64,000 nt of DNA, taken from assembly GCF_900091625.1 (NCBI RefSeq), contig NZ_FMIC01000002.1, positions 5,084,001 through 5,148,000 of the forward strand. Reading direction: 5' to 3'. This stretch comes from Micromonospora peucetia (GTDB taxonomy: Bacteria > Actinomycetota > Actinomycetes > Mycobacteriales > Micromonosporaceae). Shown piece by piece: positions 28,936-37,859 of the stretch (positions within the stretch are counted from its first letter, which is position 1; each line of letters starts with the position of its first letter). Under the pieces are notes generated by a model, which was not told the DNA's origin, ran no database searches, and saw nothing but the letters and a program-made list of their open reading frames with translations. Position numbers and translations under genes: made by a program.

Positions 28936-28978
28936 GCGGTTGAGGACGCGCCGCCGCGCGCCCGCCGGCACGCCCCGC

Positions 28979-29374
28979 CTATGGTCGCCGCTGCGCCCGG
29001 TAGGCCGCCGCGAGCAGCTTCGGCGCCCGGTCCAGCCACGCCTCGACGAGCAGCTCGGCCAACTCGTCGGGGTCGATCCGGTCCAGCCGGACCAGGACCA
29101 TCGGGTAGCCGTCGAAGTGCGGGGTGGTGAAGTAGACGGCGGGGGCGTCGGCCAACAGCGCCTCCTTCGCGCCCAGGTCCGGCACCCGCACGCCGAGGAC
29201 CGGGCCGTCCGGCGCGGCGTCGCCGAGAGCGTCCAGGTCGGCGCGACGCAGCGGTCGCTCCCAGACGAACGCCCGGTTGCGGACCTTCCACGACGGTGCT
29301 CCCTGGTAGGACGGGTGTTCGCCCGTCTCCGGCAGACCCAGCGCGATCCGGCGTACGTCCTCCCAGGTGGCCAT
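28979..29374 (-). CDS. MmcQ/YjbR family protein
   Basis: 131 residues from ATG 29374. The start MATWEDVRRIALGLPETGE, then WKVRNRAFVWERPL, YFTTPHFDGYPMVLVRLDRI and DELAELLVEAW, are the standard pattern of this small DNA-binding-like family (CyaY-like fold). MmcQ was named from the mitomycin cluster, but most members are uncharacterised. It ends close to the convergent MFS gene and follows the MFS at 29385 on the same strand by 10 bases. Confidence 0.9.
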   Translation of the reverse strand: MATWEDVRRIALGLPETGEHPSYQGAPSWKVRNRAFVWERPLRRADLDALGDAAPDGPVLGVRVPDLGAKEALLADAPAVYFTTPHFDGYPMVLVRLDRIDPDELAELLVEAWLDRAPKLLAAAYRAQRRP

Positions 29375-29384
29375 GCCCCGGACC

Positions 29385-30620
29385 CTACGCCCGACCTACG
29401 ACACGCGGTTTCCGCTCGGCCGGCGCCGGGGCGGGCCGGGGGCGCAGGGCGGGCAGCAACGGCAGCAGGGTGACGACGAGGCAGAATGCCGTCATGGCCA
29501 GCAGGGCGGTGCCGAGGCCGAGCGCCGTCACCGACCAGCCGCCCAGCAGCGCGCCCAGCGGCAGGCCCGCGAACGCCAGCGACCCGGCCAGCCCGATCAC
29601 CCGGGTCTGCAGTTCGGCCGGCACCCGCTCGTAGATCGCGACCCCCAGCAGCGGGTTCACCGCAGCGATGCCGATGCCGGACGCGAACGTCACCGCCAGC
29701 ACCACCGCCAGTTCCTCGCTCAGCGCCAGGACCAACAGCCGCGGGGCGCCACCGACCGCCGCGCCGACCACGAAGGTGAGGTACCGGGGCAGCCGGGGGC
29801 CGAAGGCAGTGAACAGCAGATTGCCCAGCAGCGCGCCGGCCGAGAACGCCCCGAGCAGCAGGCCCAGCCCGGCGGGGCTGCGCAGCACGTCGGCCACCCA
29901 GAGCGGGATGTAGACCGCGACGCTCGCGTTGACCGCCATGTTCAGCGCCGAGATCACCAGCAGCATGGTCAGCAGCATCCGGTCGCGGCCCAGGTGACGG
30001 AACCCGCCCGCGAGCGCCCGCAGGTATCCCTCCGGCTGTGCCGGCGTGGCCGGGGGTGCCGGCGGGCGGACCAGCAGCCCGACCAGCAGGGCGCAGACGG
30101 CGAAGCTGGCGGCGTCGATGAGGAGTGCCTGCGTCACCCCGAACCACCAGATGAGCAGCCCGCCCAGCCCCGCGCCGAGCAGGGTGACCAGTCGGCCCAG
30201 CCCGTCGTACACGGAGGTGAGCCGGATCAGCCGCACCCCGGCGGCCTCGGCGGCCGGGCGGAACATCACGTTCTTGACCCGGTCGCCGACGCCCCGCAGC
30301 GCGCCGACCACGGCGACCAGGGCGACCAGCGCCGGAAAGCCGAGCCACGGGGTGAGGGCCACCGCCACCATCAGAGCGGCGCTGCCGGCGTCGGCCAGGA
30401 TCGAGGTGCGGCGCAGCCCGATCCGGTCCGCCCAGGGCGTGCCCAGGGCGCTGGAGAGCAGGTAGGGCAGCGTCTCGGCGGCGGCCACCACGCCCATCTT
30501 CGCCGGGCTGCCGGTGGTCTCCAGCACCAGCCAGGGGATGGCCACCACCGAGATCCGGCTGCCCAGGTTGGAGATCAGGTCGGCGGCGACCAGGACGGTC
30601 AGTTCCCGCCGGGGAGTCAC
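29385..30620 (-). CDS. MFS exporter (enterobactin-exporter/MFS_3 type)
   Basis: 411 residues from GTG 30620, which overlaps the stop of the upstream ligase (GTGA). About twelve spans. The start ADLISNLGSRISVVAIPWLV and ADRIGLRRTSILADAGSAA are typical of MFS_3 proteins that export siderophores and other natural products. Translational coupling to an AMP-forming ligase makes it the probable exporter for the product made with that ligase. Confidence 0.9.
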   Translation of the reverse strand: MTPRRELTVLVAADLISNLGSRISVVAIPWLVLETTGSPAKMGVVAAAETLPYLLSSALGTPWADRIGLRRTSILADAGSAALMVAVALTPWLGFPALVALVAVVGALRGVGDRVKNVMFRPAAEAAGVRLIRLTSVYDGLGRLVTLLGAGLGGLLIWWFGVTQALLIDAASFAVCALLVGLLVRPPAPPATPAQPEGYLRALAGGFRHLGRDRMLLTMLLVISALNMAVNASVAVYIPLWVADVLRSPAGLGLLLGAFSAGALLGNLLFTAFGPRLPRYLTFVVGAAVGGAPRLLVLALSEELAVVLAVTFASGIGIAAVNPLLGVAIYERVPAELQTRVIGLAGSLAFAGLPLGALLGGWSVTALGLGTALLAMTAFCLVVTLLPLLPALRPRPAPAPAERKPRVVGRA

Positions 30621-32230
30621 GCCAGGCTGCCGATCGACGCCTCCGGGTGCTCGACCGCGCTCGGATGGTCCGCGGCATACCGGGCCCGCAGCGCGCGTTT
30701 GTCCACCTTGGCGGAGCGGTTGAGCGGCAGCCGGTCGACGAACTCCACCCCGCCCGGCGCCCAGGTGTCGCTCAGCTCGGCGGTCACCAGGTCGATCAGC
30801 TCTCCGGCGGTCACCGTCGCGCCGGGCACCGGCACCACGAAGGCGTACGGCAGTTCGCCGGCCGCCTCGTCCGGCACGCCGATCACCGCTGCCGCCCGGA
30901 CCTGCGGGTGCCCGGCCAGGACGTCCTCGATCGGGCGGGAGTGGATCGGCCAGCTGCGCCGCCGGGTGAGGATCCGGTCCTGCAACCGGTCGACGAGGTA
31001 GAGGTAGCCGTCGGCGTCGAGGTGCCCGACGTCGCGGGTCCGGACCCAGCCGTCGACCAGCGTCTCGGCGGTCAGTTCGGGCTGGCCGTGGTAGCCGGCG
31101 AAGCGCAGGTCGGTGTGCACCCACACCTCGCCGTTCTCGCCGGGCGGCAGCACCGTGCCGTCCTCGGCGCGGATCTCGATGCGCACGTCGCCGTAGGGTC
31201 GGCCGCAGGAGCGTAGCCGCTGCGGGTGCTCCGGGTCGTCGGTCAGCCCCGGCAGGGCGGTGACCACGACCGCCTCGCTGAGGCCGTACACGAGGCGCAG
31301 CACCGGGCCGAAGCGGGTGATCGCCTGGCGCAGCCGGGCGGGCGCGACGGGCCCGGCGCCCACGTTGAACATGAACATGGTGGAGAAGTCCGCGCCGTCC
31401 AGGGCAGGGTGGTCGAGCAGTTCGTAGAGCATCGGCGGGGTGACGAACGTCGAGTTGATCCGCTCCCGCCCGACGGTGTCGATGAACCGCGCCGGGTCCC
31501 AGCCGTCGTGCGGGAACAGCACCCCGCCGGTGAAGAGGTTGAACAGCGTGGTGATCTGACCGCTGGCCAGCCACATCGGCGAGTGCGACAGGTGCCGCAG
31601 CGGCGGATGCCCGGCGGCCCGGAAGCCGGCGGCCAGGGCGAGGATCTGCGCGTAGAAGCTCTCCCGGTGGTGCACCAGCTTCGGCGTGCCGGTGGTGCCG
31701 CTGGTCTGTAGGAATGACTCCGGCACCGGCACCTCGGCCGGCGGCTCGAACCCGTCGGCGCGGCCGTCCGCCGTGGCACGCTTTGTCTCGGCGACGAGGT
31801 CCGCTCCCACACCGCCCGGGCCGAGGCAGAACACGGGCACGCCGGGCAGCCCGGCGGCCAGCTCCGGGCCCAGGCTGGCCGGGTCCCGTGCGTCGTAGAC
31901 GAACGCGTCGGGGCGGGCCAGCCGGACGAACTCGTCCACCTCCCGGCGCGAGGTGACCGGGGCGATCCACATCGTCCGGCAGCCCAGCAGGTGCAGGGCG
32001 AGCTGCACCAGCGGCCCCTCCACCGGGTTGCCGAGCGCGAGCAGCACCGCGTGCCCCGGCCGTACGCCGTGCCCGGACAGGACCGCGGCGAGCCCGCGCA
32101 CCCGCGCGGCGACGTCGGTGTAGCTGAGCCGGCATCCGCCTTCGACCAGCGCCTCCCGGTCGCCGAAGCCGGCGAACAGCTCCAGCGCGCGGTGCACGTA
32201 GCCGGACCGTGGCTCCGGTCGGTCGGTCAT
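30617..32230 (-). CDS. AMP-forming acyl ligase (ANL superfamily)
   Basis: 537 residues from ATG 32230, with GGAGGG seven bases upstream. Motifs: A3 TSGTTGTPKLVHH, A5 LVYGLSEAVVV, A7/A8 VDGWVRTRDVGHLDADGYLY and LVDRLQDRI, A10 LNRSAKVDKRAL. It should activate a carboxylic acid for CoA or carrier-protein loading. It is related in kind to the truncated ligase at the left edge but clearly a different protein. It forms an operon with the MFS exporter and diverges from the secreted SGNH esterase. The acid substrate cannot be read from the sequence. Confidence 0.9.
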   Translation of the reverse strand: MTDRPEPRSGYVHRALELFAGFGDREALVEGGCRLSYTDVAARVRGLAAVLSGHGVRPGHAVLLALGNPVEGPLVQLALHLLGCRTMWIAPVTSRREVDEFVRLARPDAFVYDARDPASLGPELAAGLPGVPVFCLGPGGVGADLVAETKRATADGRADGFEPPAEVPVPESFLQTSGTTGTPKLVHHRESFYAQILALAAGFRAAGHPPLRHLSHSPMWLASGQITTLFNLFTGGVLFPHDGWDPARFIDTVGRERINSTFVTPPMLYELLDHPALDGADFSTMFMFNVGAGPVAPARLRQAITRFGPVLRLVYGLSEAVVVTALPGLTDDPEHPQRLRSCGRPYGDVRIEIRAEDGTVLPPGENGEVWVHTDLRFAGYHGQPELTAETLVDGWVRTRDVGHLDADGYLYLVDRLQDRILTRRRSWPIHSRPIEDVLAGHPQVRAAAVIGVPDEAAGELPYAFVVPVPGATVTAGELIDLVTAELSDTWAPGGVEFVDRLPLNRSAKVDKRALRARYAADHPSAVEHPEASIGSLA

Positions 32231-32511
32231 CCGACAGCCCTCCATCGGCGCAGAAGTGGCCGTCCGCAGGCAGCCCGGGGGACGGCTCGGCGGGCGGACA
32301 CCCCGACGACCGCACCGCCGCCGTCTGTGAGCGTAGGCACCACCGACTGTCACCGGACAGAGCCTGAACGGCGCTCGGGCCGGACCGGAGGACATTTGAT
32401 CACGTCGATCAGGTTGATTGACGGTCGCGAAACGGGACGGCTAGGTTTCTGGACCATCGTCCAGGCGCTGCCGTCAGCGGACGGCCCTGGGCTGCCAACG
32501 ATGGAGGTTCA

Positions 32512-33813
32512 ATGTCGACCCCGAAGAGATGGCATGTCATCGCATCCGCAGCCACCCTGCTCATCGCCGGCACCCCGGCGATGGTGGCCAGCGCCGGCCC
32601 GTCGGACGCCGAGTCGGCCCGCCAGCGCGCGGTCTGGGCGGGCAGTTGGGCCGCCGCGGTCACCAGGGGCAACGCGACCGGCCTGACCAACAACGGCCTC
32701 AACAACCAGAGCGTACGGATGGTCGTGCACACCACCGTGGGCGGACCGCAGTTCCGGGTACGCCTGAGCAACTCCTACGGCGAGCAGGCCGTCCGGGTCG
32801 GCCGCGCCACCGTCGCGAAGCCGAACACCGCGACCCCCGCCGACCTGTCCGACATCGACGTCTCGACCCTGCGGGAGCTGACCTTCGGCGGCGCCACGTC
32901 GGCCACCATGAACCGGGGCGCCGAACTGGTCAGCGACCCCGTCGCGCTGCCCGTCGGCGACCAGCAGGACCTGGTGCTGACGGTGCACTTCCCGACCCCC
33001 ACCGGGCCGGTGACCTTCCACGGCCAGTCCCGGCAGACCAACTTCATCGGCGCCACCGACCTGACCTCCGCCGCCGGCGGCGCCGGGTTCACGATCCGGC
33101 CGGACTGCTGCTGGTTCTTCCTGTCCGGCATCGACGTGCAGCGCCGGCACAGCCCAGGCTCGGTGGTGGTCTTCGGTGACTCCATCGCCGACGGCAACGG
33201 CAGCACCGTCAACACCAACCGGCGCTGGCCCGACCTGCTCGCCGACCGGCTCATCGACGCCCGCCCGGACGTACGCACCCCGGGCGTGCTCAACCTCAGT
33301 CTCGCCGGCAACCGGCTCAACCACGAGGGCACCGAGCCCGGCGCGGGCGGCTTCCCCGGCTACCACGAGCTGGGCCCCAACGCCCTGGCCCGGCTCGACG
33401 AGGACGTCTTCGCGCAGACCGACGCCCGGACCGTGATCACCCACCTCGGCATCAACGACATCTGGATGTCGGGCGACTCCGCCGAGCAGATCATCGCCTC
33501 GCTGCGGCAGGTCAACCAGCAGGTGAAGGCGCGCGGGCTGCGCAGCCTGGTGTCGACGCTCGCCCCGTACGAGGGGCACGGCAACCCGGGCGTGTGGACG
33601 CCCGAGAAGGAGGCCACCCGCCAGGCGGTGAACGCGTGGCTACGTGGCAGCGACGAGTTCGACGGGCTGCTCGACTTCGACCGGGTGCTGCGCGATCCGG
33701 CGCGGCCGAGTCGGCTGCTGCCCGCGTACGACTCGGGGGACCACATCCACCCGAACGACGCGGGTAACCAGGCGCTGGCGAACGCCGTACCGTTGCGACT
33801 GCTCGGCCTGTGA
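32512..33813 (+). CDS. Secreted SGNH/GDSL esterase (large actinobacterial type)
   Basis: 433 residues from ATG 32512 with a Sec signal peptide (TPKRW, hydrophobic core, MVASAG). A beta-rich N-terminal domain of about 190 residues (WAGSWAAAV and VRMVVHTTVGG) precedes the SGNH domain. Catalytic blocks are VVVFGDSIADG (nucleophile), THLGINDIW (Asn) and DSGDHIHPNDAGN (Asp and His). Related enzymes are secreted lipases or acyl esterases. It carries its own terminator just downstream, so it is a single transcription unit. Promoter elements should lie in the 281-bp gap to the divergent ligase. Confidence 0.9.
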   Translation: MSTPKRWHVIASAATLLIAGTPAMVASAGPSDAESARQRAVWAGSWAAAVTRGNATGLTNNGLNNQSVRMVVHTTVGGPQFRVRLSNSYGEQAVRVGRATVAKPNTATPADLSDIDVSTLRELTFGGATSATMNRGAELVSDPVALPVGDQQDLVLTVHFPTPTGPVTFHGQSRQTNFIGATDLTSAAGGAGFTIRPDCCWFFLSGIDVQRRHSPGSVVVFGDSIADGNGSTVNTNRRWPDLLADRLIDARPDVRTPGVLNLSLAGNRLNHEGTEPGAGGFPGYHELGPNALARLDEDVFAQTDARTVITHLGINDIWMSGDSAEQIIASLRQVNQQVKARGLRSLVSTLAPYEGHGNPGVWTPEKEATRQAVNAWLRGSDEFDGLLDFDRVLRDPARPSRLLPAYDSGDHIHPNDAGNQALANAVPLRLLGL

Positions 33814-33820
33814 CACCGGT

Positions 33821-33849
33821 GCGGGCGGCGGGCGATCCCCGCCGCCCGC
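33821..33849 (+). terminator. Intrinsic terminator hairpin after SGNH esterase
   Basis: Perfect 12-bp stem GCGGGCGGCGGG (33821-33832) and CCCGCCGCCCGC (33838-33849) with a 5-nt loop, eight bases after the esterase stop. Confidence 0.75.
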
Positions 33850-33901
33850 GCCTCCTGCGTGGCGTCGACAAGCTGGAGGTCCACACCCGAGGAGGGTCCG
33901 C

Positions 33902-34921
33902 GTGAGCGTTCATCCCCAGGTGGCGGCGTACCGGGCCGCCCGTGAGGCGGCCGGCACCCCGCCGCTGTACACCCAGACCCTGGCCGAGGCCCGCGCCGCC
34001 GACCTCGCCGCGATCCGCGCCGGCGGCGGCGCGGTCGAGCCGGTGCACGAGGTACGCGACACGCGCGTGCCCGGCCCGGCGGGCGACCTGCCGGTGCGGA
34101 TCCACCGGCCGGCGGGGCAGGGACCGCTGCCCACCCTGGTCTACTTCTTCGGCGGTGGCTGGACGCTGGGCAGCATCGACACCGCCGACGGCATCTGCCG
34201 GCGGCTGGCCAACGCGGTGCCCTGCCAGGTGGTCACCGTCGGCTACCGGCTGGCCCCGGAGCACCCCTTCCCGGCGGCCGTGCACGACTGCCACGCGGCC
34301 ACCCGGTGGATCGTCGACAACCCGGAGGAGTTCGGCGTCGACCCGGAGCGGGTGGCTGTCGGCGGGGACAGCGCAGGCGGCAACCTCGCCGCCGCCGTCA
34401 CCCTGCTGGCCCGGGAGCGCGGCGGGCCCCGGCTCGCCGCCCAACTGCTGGTGTACCCGAACACCGACCAGAGCGCCGAACCCGACGGCGACGGTGCGGA
34501 CCCGCTGCTGTTCAACCGCCGCTCGGTCGCCTGGTACCGGGGCCACTACCTCGCCGGCCCCGCCGACGCGTGGCACCCGCTGGCGTCGCCGCTGCGCGCC
34601 GAGGACCTGACCGGCCTGCCCCCGGCGCTGGTGATCACCGCCGAGCACGACCCGCTGTGCGCCGAGGGGGAGCGGTACGCGCGGCGGCTGCGCGACGCCG
34701 GGGTGCCCACCACCCGCACCCGGTACGCCGGCATGATCCACGGCTTCTTCGCCATGCCCGGCGCGTTCGATGACGGCCGCCGTGCCCAGGACCAGGCCGC
34801 CGCGTTCCTGCGCGAGCGGTTCGGGGCGACGGCGACCGGAGCTACGGCCACCGGGGCTACTGGCAGCGAGGCGACCGCCACCGGGGCGGCGTCGGTGGGA
34901 AGGGAGACTGGTGATGGTTGA
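33902..34921 (+). CDS. Alpha/beta hydrolase, hormone-sensitive-lipase family, variant oxyanion motif
   Basis: 339 residues from GTG 33902 with GGAGGG six bases upstream. The nucleophile elbow is GGDSAGGNL, the acid is in ITAEHDPLCAEG and the histidine in MIHGFFAMPGAF. The conserved HGGGW of the family reads FGGGW here (VYFFGGGWTLG), so the first histidine is replaced by phenylalanine. The C-terminus ends in a low-complexity tail of repeated ATATGA/TGS blocks encoded by imperfect direct repeats. The stop overlaps the start of hmo, so it belongs to the hmo-hpgT operon. It might hydrolyse an ester or thioester of the pathway, or be a tailoring/release enzyme (inference). Confidence 0.87.
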   Translation: MSVHPQVAAYRAAREAAGTPPLYTQTLAEARAADLAAIRAGGGAVEPVHEVRDTRVPGPAGDLPVRIHRPAGQGPLPTLVYFFGGGWTLGSIDTADGICRRLANAVPCQVVTVGYRLAPEHPFPAAVHDCHAATRWIVDNPEEFGVDPERVAVGGDSAGGNLAAAVTLLARERGGPRLAAQLLVYPNTDQSAEPDGDGADPLLFNRRSVAWYRGHYLAGPADAWHPLASPLRAEDLTGLPPALVITAEHDPLCAEGERYARRLRDAGVPTTRTRYAGMIHGFFAMPGAFDDGRRAQDQAAAFLRERFGATATGATATGATGSEATATGAASVGRETGDG

Positions 34922-36038
34922 GGGCGTGCTGCCGACGTCGGAGCTGCCGGTGGCACAGCCGTCGCCGGCCAGCCTGGCCGACTTCGCCGAGCCGGCCCGG
35001 GCGGTACTCCCACCCGACGTGTGGGACTACATCGACGGTGGCAGCGGTGCCGAGACGACGCTCGCCGCCAACCGCCGCGCGCTGGACCGGGTGGCCGTGC
35101 TGCCCCGGGTGCTGCGCGGCGTGCCCACCCCCCGCACCGAGGCGCGGCTGCTCGGCACGTCGTACGCCATGCCGGTGGCCGTGGCGCCGATGGCGTACCA
35201 GCGGCTGGTGCACCCCGACGGGGAGTTGGCGCTGGCCGCCGCCGCGGGCGCGGCCGGCGTGCCGTACCTGGCCAGCACCCTGAGCAGCGTGCCGATCGAG
35301 CAGATCGCCGAGACGGGCGCGACGGTCTGGTTCCAGCTCTACTGGCTGCGCGACCGGGGCCTGGTCGCCGACCTGCTGGACCGGGCGCACGCGGCGGGCT
35401 GCACGGCGCTGACGGTCACCGTGGACGTGCCGATCCTCGGCCCCCGGCTGCGCGACGTGCGCAACGCGTTCGCCATCCCGCCGCACGTGGTGGCGGCCAA
35501 CCTGCCGGCCGGTCGGGACGACCTCGCGCACACCGCCACCCCGGGCGTGTCCGCCATCGCCGCGCACACCGGCGAGGTCTTCGCGCCCGCGCTGACCTGG
35601 GCCGACCTGGAGTGGCTGCGTGGCCGTACCGCCCTGCCGCTGGTGGTGAAGGGCGTTCTCGACCCGCGTGACGCGGAGTTGGCGGTGGCCGCCGGCGCGG
35701 ACGCCGTGGTGGTCTCCAACCACGGTGGCCGGCAACTCGACGGCGCACCGGCCACCGCCACCATGTTGCCGGAGGTGGTGACGGCGGTGGCCGACCGGTG
35801 CGAGGTGCTGCTGGACAGCGGCGTGCGCGACGGCGTCGACGTGCTGCGCGCGCTCGCCCTCGGCGCGCGGGGGGTGCTGGTCGGCCGGCCCATGCTGTGG
35901 GCGCTCGCCGCCGGCGGCCGGGCCGGCGCGCAGGCGGCGCTGGCGCTGCTGGCCGGCGAGTTCCGCGACGCCCTGGCGCTGGCCGGCTGCGCCGACCCGG
36001 AGGCCGCCCGGGAGTTGCGCGTGCTGACGGAGGGCTGA
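34914..36038 (+). CDS. hmo: 4-hydroxymandelate oxidase-like FMN enzyme
   Basis: 374 residues from ATG 34914 (AGGGAG seven bases upstream); GTG 34911 is an alternative. It is an FMN-dependent 2-hydroxyacid oxidase of the lactate/mandelate/glycolate group. The catalytic histidine and substrate arginine are H270 and R273 in VVSNHGGRQLDG, the flavin lysine is in LPLVVKGVLDP, and the active-site tyrosine lies in WFQLYWLRD. In glycopeptide pathways Hmo oxidises 4-hydroxymandelate to 4-hydroxyphenylglyoxylate. The overall sequence resembles Hmo as I remember it more than lactate oxidase. Next to an HpgT-type gene this assignment is strong. It overlaps the upstream hydrolase by eight bases. Confidence 0.85.
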   Translation: MVEGVLPTSELPVAQPSPASLADFAEPARAVLPPDVWDYIDGGSGAETTLAANRRALDRVAVLPRVLRGVPTPRTEARLLGTSYAMPVAVAPMAYQRLVHPDGELALAAAAGAAGVPYLASTLSSVPIEQIAETGATVWFQLYWLRDRGLVADLLDRAHAAGCTALTVTVDVPILGPRLRDVRNAFAIPPHVVAANLPAGRDDLAHTATPGVSAIAAHTGEVFAPALTWADLEWLRGRTALPLVVKGVLDPRDAELAVAAGADAVVVSNHGGRQLDGAPATATMLPEVVTAVADRCEVLLDSGVRDGVDVLRALALGARGVLVGRPMLWALAAGGRAGAQAALALLAGEFRDALALAGCADPEAARELRVLTEG

Positions 36039-36100
36039 GCGGTGTCCGACCCGGACCCGCGCGTGCTGACGGAGGGCTTTGCGGTGGCCGACCCGGTGGA
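36017..36100 (+). repeat. 42-bp tandem duplication spanning hmo stop and hpgT start
   Basis: Copies 36017-36058 and 36059-36100 agree at about 35 of 42 positions, identical over the first 20 (GCGCGTGCTGACGGAGGGCT). Each copy contains GGAGGG and a GTG at the same spacing (36042 and 36084). The duplication therefore gives hpgT two equivalent initiation sites. The hmo stop survives only in copy 1. Confidence 0.85.
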
Positions 36101-37412
36101 CCTGCGCGTCGCCGACCTGCACCCGGCGGTCGACGACCCGGCGCTGAACTCGATGAACTTCCTCAACGAGGTGGCCCAGCACTACCCCGACGCGGTGTCG
36201 CTGGCGGCCGGCCGGCCGTACGAGGAGTTCTTCGACGTCGCGGCGCTGCCCCGGCACCTGGAGACGTTCCGCCGGCACCTGGCCGACGACCTCGGCCAGA
36301 GCCCCGCGCAGGTGCACCGGACCCTGTTCCAGTACGGCCGCACCAAGGGCATCGTGCATCATCTCGTCGCCCGCAACCTTGCCGTCGACGAGGGCATCAC
36401 GGTCGACCCGGAGGCGATCGTGGTGACGGTCGGCTGCCAGGAGGCGATGTTCCTGGTGCTGCGGGCGCTGCGGGCCGACCCGCGCGACCTGTTGCTCGCC
36501 GTGGCCCCGACGTACGTCGGGCTGACCGGCGCCGCCCGGCTGCTGGACCTGCCGGTGCGGCCGGTGGCGGGTGGCCCGACCGGGATCGACCTGGCCGACC
36601 TGCGCGAGCAGGTGCGTCGGGCCCGGGCGGCAGGGCTGCGTCCACGTGCCTGCTACGTGATGCCGGACTTCGCGAACCCGTCCGGGACCAGCATCGGCCT
36701 GGCCGACCGGCAGCGGCTGCTCGACCTGGCCGTTGAGGAGGACCTGCTGCTGCTGGAGGACAACCCGTACGGCCTCTTTCCCGCCGGAGACGCCGGCCGG
36801 CCGCCCACGCTCAAGGCGCTGGACACCGCGCGGCGGGTGGTCTACCTGGGCTCGTTCGCCAAGACGGTGCTGCCCGGTGCCCGCGTGGGCTACCTGGTCG
36901 CCGACCAGCGGGTCGCCTTGGCGGAAGGTACGGTGGGCCTGCTCGCCGACCAGCTTGCCAAGATCAAGAGCATGGTCACGGTGAACACCTCGGCGATCGC
37001 CCAGGCCGTGGTCGGCGGCGCGCTGCTGGAGCACGGGTGCAGCCTCGTGGCGGCCACCGTCCGGGAGCGGGCCGCGTACGGCCGCAACCTGCGCCACCTG
37101 GTCGACGGCCTGGCCCGGCGGTTCCCGGCGGACACCTCGCCGGTGCGGTGGAACGTCCCGGCCGGCGGGTTCTTCGTCGTGGTCACCGTGCCGTTCGCCG
37201 TCGACGACGCGCTGCTGCACCGCTCCGCCCGCGAGTACGGCCTGCTCTGGACGCCGATGGCGCACTTCTACGACGACGGCGCCCCGGTCGACGCGCTGCG
37301 GCTGTCGGTCAGTGCCGTCACCCCGGAACAGATCGACCTCGGGCTGGACCGGCTGGCCGCCCTGGTCGCCGACGAGACGGCCCGACGGGCGGCGACCGCC
37401 GACGTGGGATGA
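36042..37412 (+). CDS. hpgT: 4-hydroxyphenylglycine aminotransferase-like PLP enzyme
   Basis: 456 residues from GTG 36042, or 442 from GTG 36084; the start region is duplicated, so both are possible. It is a fold-type I class I/II aminotransferase with the PLP lysine K274 (counted from 36042) in YLGSFAKTVLPG, plus DFANPSG and LLLEDNPYG for cofactor contacts. The segments DPALNSMNFLNEV, LAAGRPYEEFF and FQYGRTKGI resemble glycopeptide HpgT. HpgT converts 4-hydroxyphenylglyoxylate to 4-hydroxyphenylglycine and can use tyrosine as donor, regenerating 4-hydroxyphenylpyruvate for HmaS. It ends the operon. Confidence 0.85.
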   Translation: MSDPDPRVLTEGFAVADPVDLRVADLHPAVDDPALNSMNFLNEVAQHYPDAVSLAAGRPYEEFFDVAALPRHLETFRRHLADDLGQSPAQVHRTLFQYGRTKGIVHHLVARNLAVDEGITVDPEAIVVTVGCQEAMFLVLRALRADPRDLLLAVAPTYVGLTGAARLLDLPVRPVAGGPTGIDLADLREQVRRARAAGLRPRACYVMPDFANPSGTSIGLADRQRLLDLAVEEDLLLLEDNPYGLFPAGDAGRPPTLKALDTARRVVYLGSFAKTVLPGARVGYLVADQRVALAEGTVGLLADQLAKIKSMVTVNTSAIAQAVVGGALLEHGCSLVAATVRERAAYGRNLRHLVDGLARRFPADTSPVRWNVPAGGFFVVVTVPFAVDDALLHRSAREYGLLWTPMAHFYDDGAPVDALRLSVSAVTPEQIDLGLDRLAALVADETARRAATADVG

Positions 37413-37478
37413 CACACCGCGTTCACCACACGGCAATGCGCGACTGCCGTGTTCCATCGTCCTCCGTGGACACTCATA

Positions 37479-37739
37479 ATGGACGCCATGGTCGCCTGGG
37501 AATACGCGTTGCTGGTCCGCCGCTATCAGGGGCAGGGTCGCAACTTCCATGTCAGCTTCACCTGGTACGGCCCGGACGGGTCGCGCCGGGACATCACCGC
37601 GTACGGCGACACGGCGATCGCGCACCTCAACCGGGCCGGCCGGGAGGGCTGGGAACTGGTCTCCGCCGCCGAGGACGTGAACAACGTCCAGGGCAGCACC
37701 GAGGTGCACCGCTACCACCTGAAGCGGCCCGTCGCCTGA
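37479..37739 (+). CDS. Small DUF4177-like protein
   Basis: 86 residues from ATG 37479; ATG 37488 is an alternative. It contains AWEYALLVRRYQG, AHLNRAGREGWELVSAAEDV and ends HRYHLKRPVA, the W-E-Y start and G-W-E-L-V core of DUF4177-type small proteins. No membrane segment. Function unknown. It lies 67 bases after hpgT and is followed by a strong terminator shared with the convergent glyA. Confidence 0.75.
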   Translation: MDAMVAWEYALLVRRYQGQGRNFHVSFTWYGPDGSRRDITAYGDTAIAHLNRAGREGWELVSAAEDVNNVQGSTEVHRYHLKRPVA

Positions 37740-37771
37740 GACCCCGGCCGGGACGACCCCGCCGGGCGTGA

Positions 37772-37814
37772 CGCCGACGCCCCCGCTCCGGCGGGCGGGG
37801 CGGGGGCGTCGGCG
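37772..37814. terminator. Bidirectional terminator hairpin
   Basis: Perfect 15-bp stem CGCCGACGCCCCCGC (37772-37786) with its complement at 37800-37814 and a 13-nt loop. It sits between the small DUF4177-like gene and the convergent glyA. Confidence 0.85.
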
Positions 37815-37859
37815 GCCGGGGCGGGTCCAGCCCGGCCGGGGGCTTCACGGTGCGTGGGC

